From NCBI RefSeq assembly GCF_032854445.1, contig NC_088300.1, positions 36,687,608 through 36,751,607 on the forward strand: 64,000 nucleotides of DNA, read 5' to 3'. Positions 61,601-64,000 of this stretch are shown here, piece after piece. Under the pieces are notes generated by a model. That model was not told where the DNA came from. It made no database searches and was given only the letters and a program-made list of their open reading frames with translations. Source of the DNA: Liolophura sinensis (taxonomy: Eukaryota > Mollusca > Polyplacophora > Chitonida > Chitonidae). Made by a program: the position numbers and the translations under genes. Numbering within the stretch: the first letter of the stretch is position 1; every line of letters starts with the position of its first letter.

Positions 61601-64000
61601 TCACAAAGCATTTGCAGATCACGAACCTCAGCTTCTCTGTTTTCCAAAGCCTTAACAAGTTGATCTCTTTCTGCATTGATAGCCTTAAAGTCTATGTTTT
61701 TGGAAGTTAGAGTTGTGGATAATGTAGAGTTCTCTTCCTTGGTATCTTCTAAGATTTTTCTGACATCACACAGCTCTTTCTGCAGGGCTTGGTAGCCCAG
61801 GGTCATGTCATGATGTTTTTGCTGGACAGTGGCCAACTCCTGACTTAGTGAGGACTTTTCAACACTTTCAACATCAATTTTACACTTTAAGAGTTCAAGC
61901 TCTTTAACCTGATCATCAAACAGTGATGCCATTTCATCTTGTTTTGAGGCCATTTTGCCTTGGCTGCTGACCAATGTATCTTTTTCCGTTTCTAACATAG
62001 TCATATGCTGCATGAGCTGTGTTTTGGAGGTTTCAATGTAAGTGATTTCATTTTCCAGTGACAAGATCTTTTGGTCTTTAGAATCCAAGACATCCACCAA
62101 TGACTGATACTCTGTTCTACTTGCTTCCAGTAGATTGCTTTGTGACTGAATTTGTTTGCGCAAATCCGAGTTGATTTGATGAAGATTTTGGAGTTCACTT
62201 ATCTTATGGCTGAGGACTTCCTTCTTATACTGGAGCAGCACATCTAAATTCCTCAACTTTTTATCTGTTGTCATTTCAATGGACAGATGTTCAGCTTTAA
62301 CGTTTTTTAGAAGGGAGTTCAGTTGTTCTACTTTTTCCACTAGTACTTGAACTCTTTCCCTAAGTTCAGCAATGATGTTTTCCTGCTCAGTTACAACTGT
62401 ACACTTCTCAGTTAATGCCTCGCCCAGGTTAGACACACTATTCTCCAGTTTCACAACCTCCGCATCCTTGGCTATCAGTTTTCTGGTCATGTTATCAAGA
62501 CTTTGTTTGAGCTCAGTAATTTGGCTGGAGGATTCCTCAAGTGCTCTCTTCTTCTCCTCAAGTTCTGAAAGAGTTTCAGGTAGTTTATCTTCAGATGACT
62601 TCAGAGAAACAAAATCCGAGGTCATGGTGCTTATTTGATCCTCTTTCTCTGCCAGTGTTACGGCTTTGTTTTCCAGCTGTTGTTTCTGATTGTTGATTTC
62701 TTCCTGGCAATCTTCATTCTTTTTTTTAAGGTTTTCCGTCTGGCTCAGAAGCTCTTTGATGTACTTGTCTTTATCTGCCAACTCAATATCCTTATCTTCA
62801 CAGCTTTTTTGTGTGGAAGCATTTGTCTGCTCCATATTTTGCACATGTTCTTGCAATGATGCAACCATATCGTCTTTATCATCAAGGTCCATCTGAAGCA
62901 TGTCCAGCTTGGTTAGAATCTGATTCTGCATGTCTTTCAGTGCCTTGATTTCACTCTCAAGGTTGCTTATTTCACATCTCTGTGCATTCAGCATGTCTTC
63001 CCCTTTGACATTCTGCATTTGTGCTTCACTCAGCCTTCTTTCTAAGTCTTCTCTTTCTGTCGCAGCTTGAGAGTCTTTGTCTTCAAGCTGTTTACCGAGA
63101 CAGACATTCTGTTGGTCAATCTTCTCAAGATCCTTAGCTTTGGTTTCAAGAAGACAATTTTGCTCTTCAACTACTTTTTCCAAACCACTTACATTTTCCT
63201 CAGACTCTTTCAAAGACTTTTCTAGGCTTTCACGTTCAGTTGTCAGTTTCTTGATCATCTCATTACCCTCGTTCTTCTCTCTAATAGCCTCGTCTTTCGC
63301 CTTTTGAAATGCATGAAGGTTTGCAAAGTTCACCTCAAATTCTTTCTTTAGCTTATTTTCACTCTCCATCACTTTCAACAACTTTTCTTCTCCACTTTCA
63401 ACAGCCTTACTCATCTCGCGAACAGCATCTTCAAGTTTGTTGTTTTCAGCTTGAAGGGCTGTCACAGTTTGTTGAAGACAACTGATCTGCTCCACTGATG
63501 ACTGGTTCTCCAGCTGTAAAGTGATCATCTTGTTATCCAAATCATTTTCCTTTTCTTTGCTAGCCAAGATTTCTTTACTTTGTTTCTCTGTAAGGCATGT
63601 TAATTCACTGATCTTTTCTTCAAGACTCCTGTTTTCAGATTTGACATTTTGAAGTAAAGCCTCTGATTTGGCAAGCTTTTCCTCCAAAGACTTCTTTTCC
63701 AGTGACGCGTCGCTCAAATTCTTATCCCACTTAGATTTTTCTCCACGCAGTGCTTCAACACTCTGGATTAAGTCTTTGTTTGTTTGAACCAACTGTTGTT
63801 TAGCTGCTTTGAAATTTTCTGCATTACTTGTTGTCTTCTGCATTTCGGATGTTAATTTCTCTCTGATCTCTTCCATCTCTGAACTCAGTTTGCTTTTCTC
63901 TTCTTCCTTGCTTCCCAACTTCACTTGTAGTTCCATTTTCTCTTTAAACAAGAAATTCTTCACAATTACTGCATTGTTCTTTTCTTCTTTGGAAACTTCC
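55211..64000 (-). CDS. Giant coiled-coil protein ending in CaaX box CKVQ, CENP-F-like (3' part)
   Basis: Minus-strand exons, in transcript order: 64000 (open at the edge) to 58615, 57774-57649, 57195-57055, 56196-56061 and 55611-55211 (stop TAG). They join in frame into about 2,080 residues. The first exon alone codes about 1,795 residues of almost unbroken heptad coiled coil (LEEKLAKSEALLQNVKSENR-type) with hardly any proline. The last exon is different: proline- and lysine-rich, with several SP sites, basic clusters (GKKRP, SRLSRKRSS) that could be nuclear-localisation signals, and the C-terminus DKDADCKVQ. CKVQ is the farnesylation box known for CENP-F (CENP-E has CKTQ). This points to a kinetochore or nuclear-envelope CENP-F-like protein; golgins and lamins do not fit. 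The sequence similarity of coiled coils is a weak guide, so identity is tentative. The 5' part is outside the window. Confidence 0.65.
56061..57774 (-). CDS. Coiled-coil gene, three short exons
   Basis: 57774-57649 (126 bp: ATVAHLENKCQTL...), 57195-57055 (141 bp: VREELRRLRQDRECYEGKLK...) and 56196-56061 (136 bp: TDVKSQLKSKEEE... to NLLG). All continue heptad repeats and all borders fit the consensus (for example GAGAAG|GTGAGA and CTGG|GTAAGT). Confidence 0.8.
58615..64000 (-). CDS. Coiled-coil gene, giant exon open to the window edge
   Basis: No stop from the right edge to the donor CTGAAG|GTGAGA at 58614. The frame continues through 64000 (EVSKEEKNNAVIVKNFLFKE), so the GTG at 63963 is not a start. 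More than 5.3 kb without an intron, strongly Glu/Lys/Leu/Gln-rich. Confidence 0.9.

Overview
The window is nuclear DNA of an invertebrate animal, most probably a mollusc (inference). The evidence is spliced genes with GT-AG introns, dispersed tRNA-derived SINEs whose tails end in AATAAATAAATA, a non-LTR retrotransposon ORF1, many minisatellites, and metazoan families (C-type lectin-like, PAN/apple-like and CBM9-like domains, and a giant coiled-coil protein ending in a CaaX box). There is no sign of bacterial or viral gene organisation.

Layout. (1) 73-1361 (-): frameshifted ORF1 (gag-like) of a non-LTR retrotransposon. (2) 2341-35898 (+): a cluster of three paralogous receptor genes, A (2341-6469, first exons not found), B (13230-20749) and C (27540-35898). 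They share one architecture and one exon-phase pattern: signal peptide, C-type lectin-like domain in two exons, PAN/apple-like exon, Ser/Thr-rich stalk, and a last exon carrying a strongly conserved CxC-helix-RRK-TM module. A broken inverted fourth copy of that last exon (D) lies at 8441-8765 (-). (3) 39302-49635 (+): a gene for a CBM9-like (DOMON-type) protein with at least 11 common exons and two candidate first exons, one giving a secreted protein and one a membrane-anchored protein. (4) 55211 to the right edge (-): the 3' part of a giant coiled-coil gene whose protein ends in CKVQ, the farnesylation signal known from CENP-F; it runs out of the window.

The intergenic and intronic DNA is full of SINE copies in both orientations, many with clear target-site duplications, foldback/TIR elements, a ~250-bp-arm inverted repeat, and at least nine tandem arrays. 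Three of these repeat events touch splice sites. A SINE duplicated a 3' splice site in gene A. A ~79-bp triplication copied a 5' splice site in gene B. A ~32-bp minisatellite with about 30 copies grew out of an exon end plus its 5' splice site in the CBM9-like gene.

How the genes may work together: A, B and C look like surface receptors or adhesion molecules with divergent lectin-like heads, fast-changing mucin-like stalks, a nearly invariant membrane module and short tails without tyrosine. That is the layout expected of a lineage-specific recognition family (inference). The CBM9-like and coiled-coil genes are neighbours with no visible functional link. All exon borders were read by eye from splice consensus, phase and agreement between paralogs; no transcript data were available.
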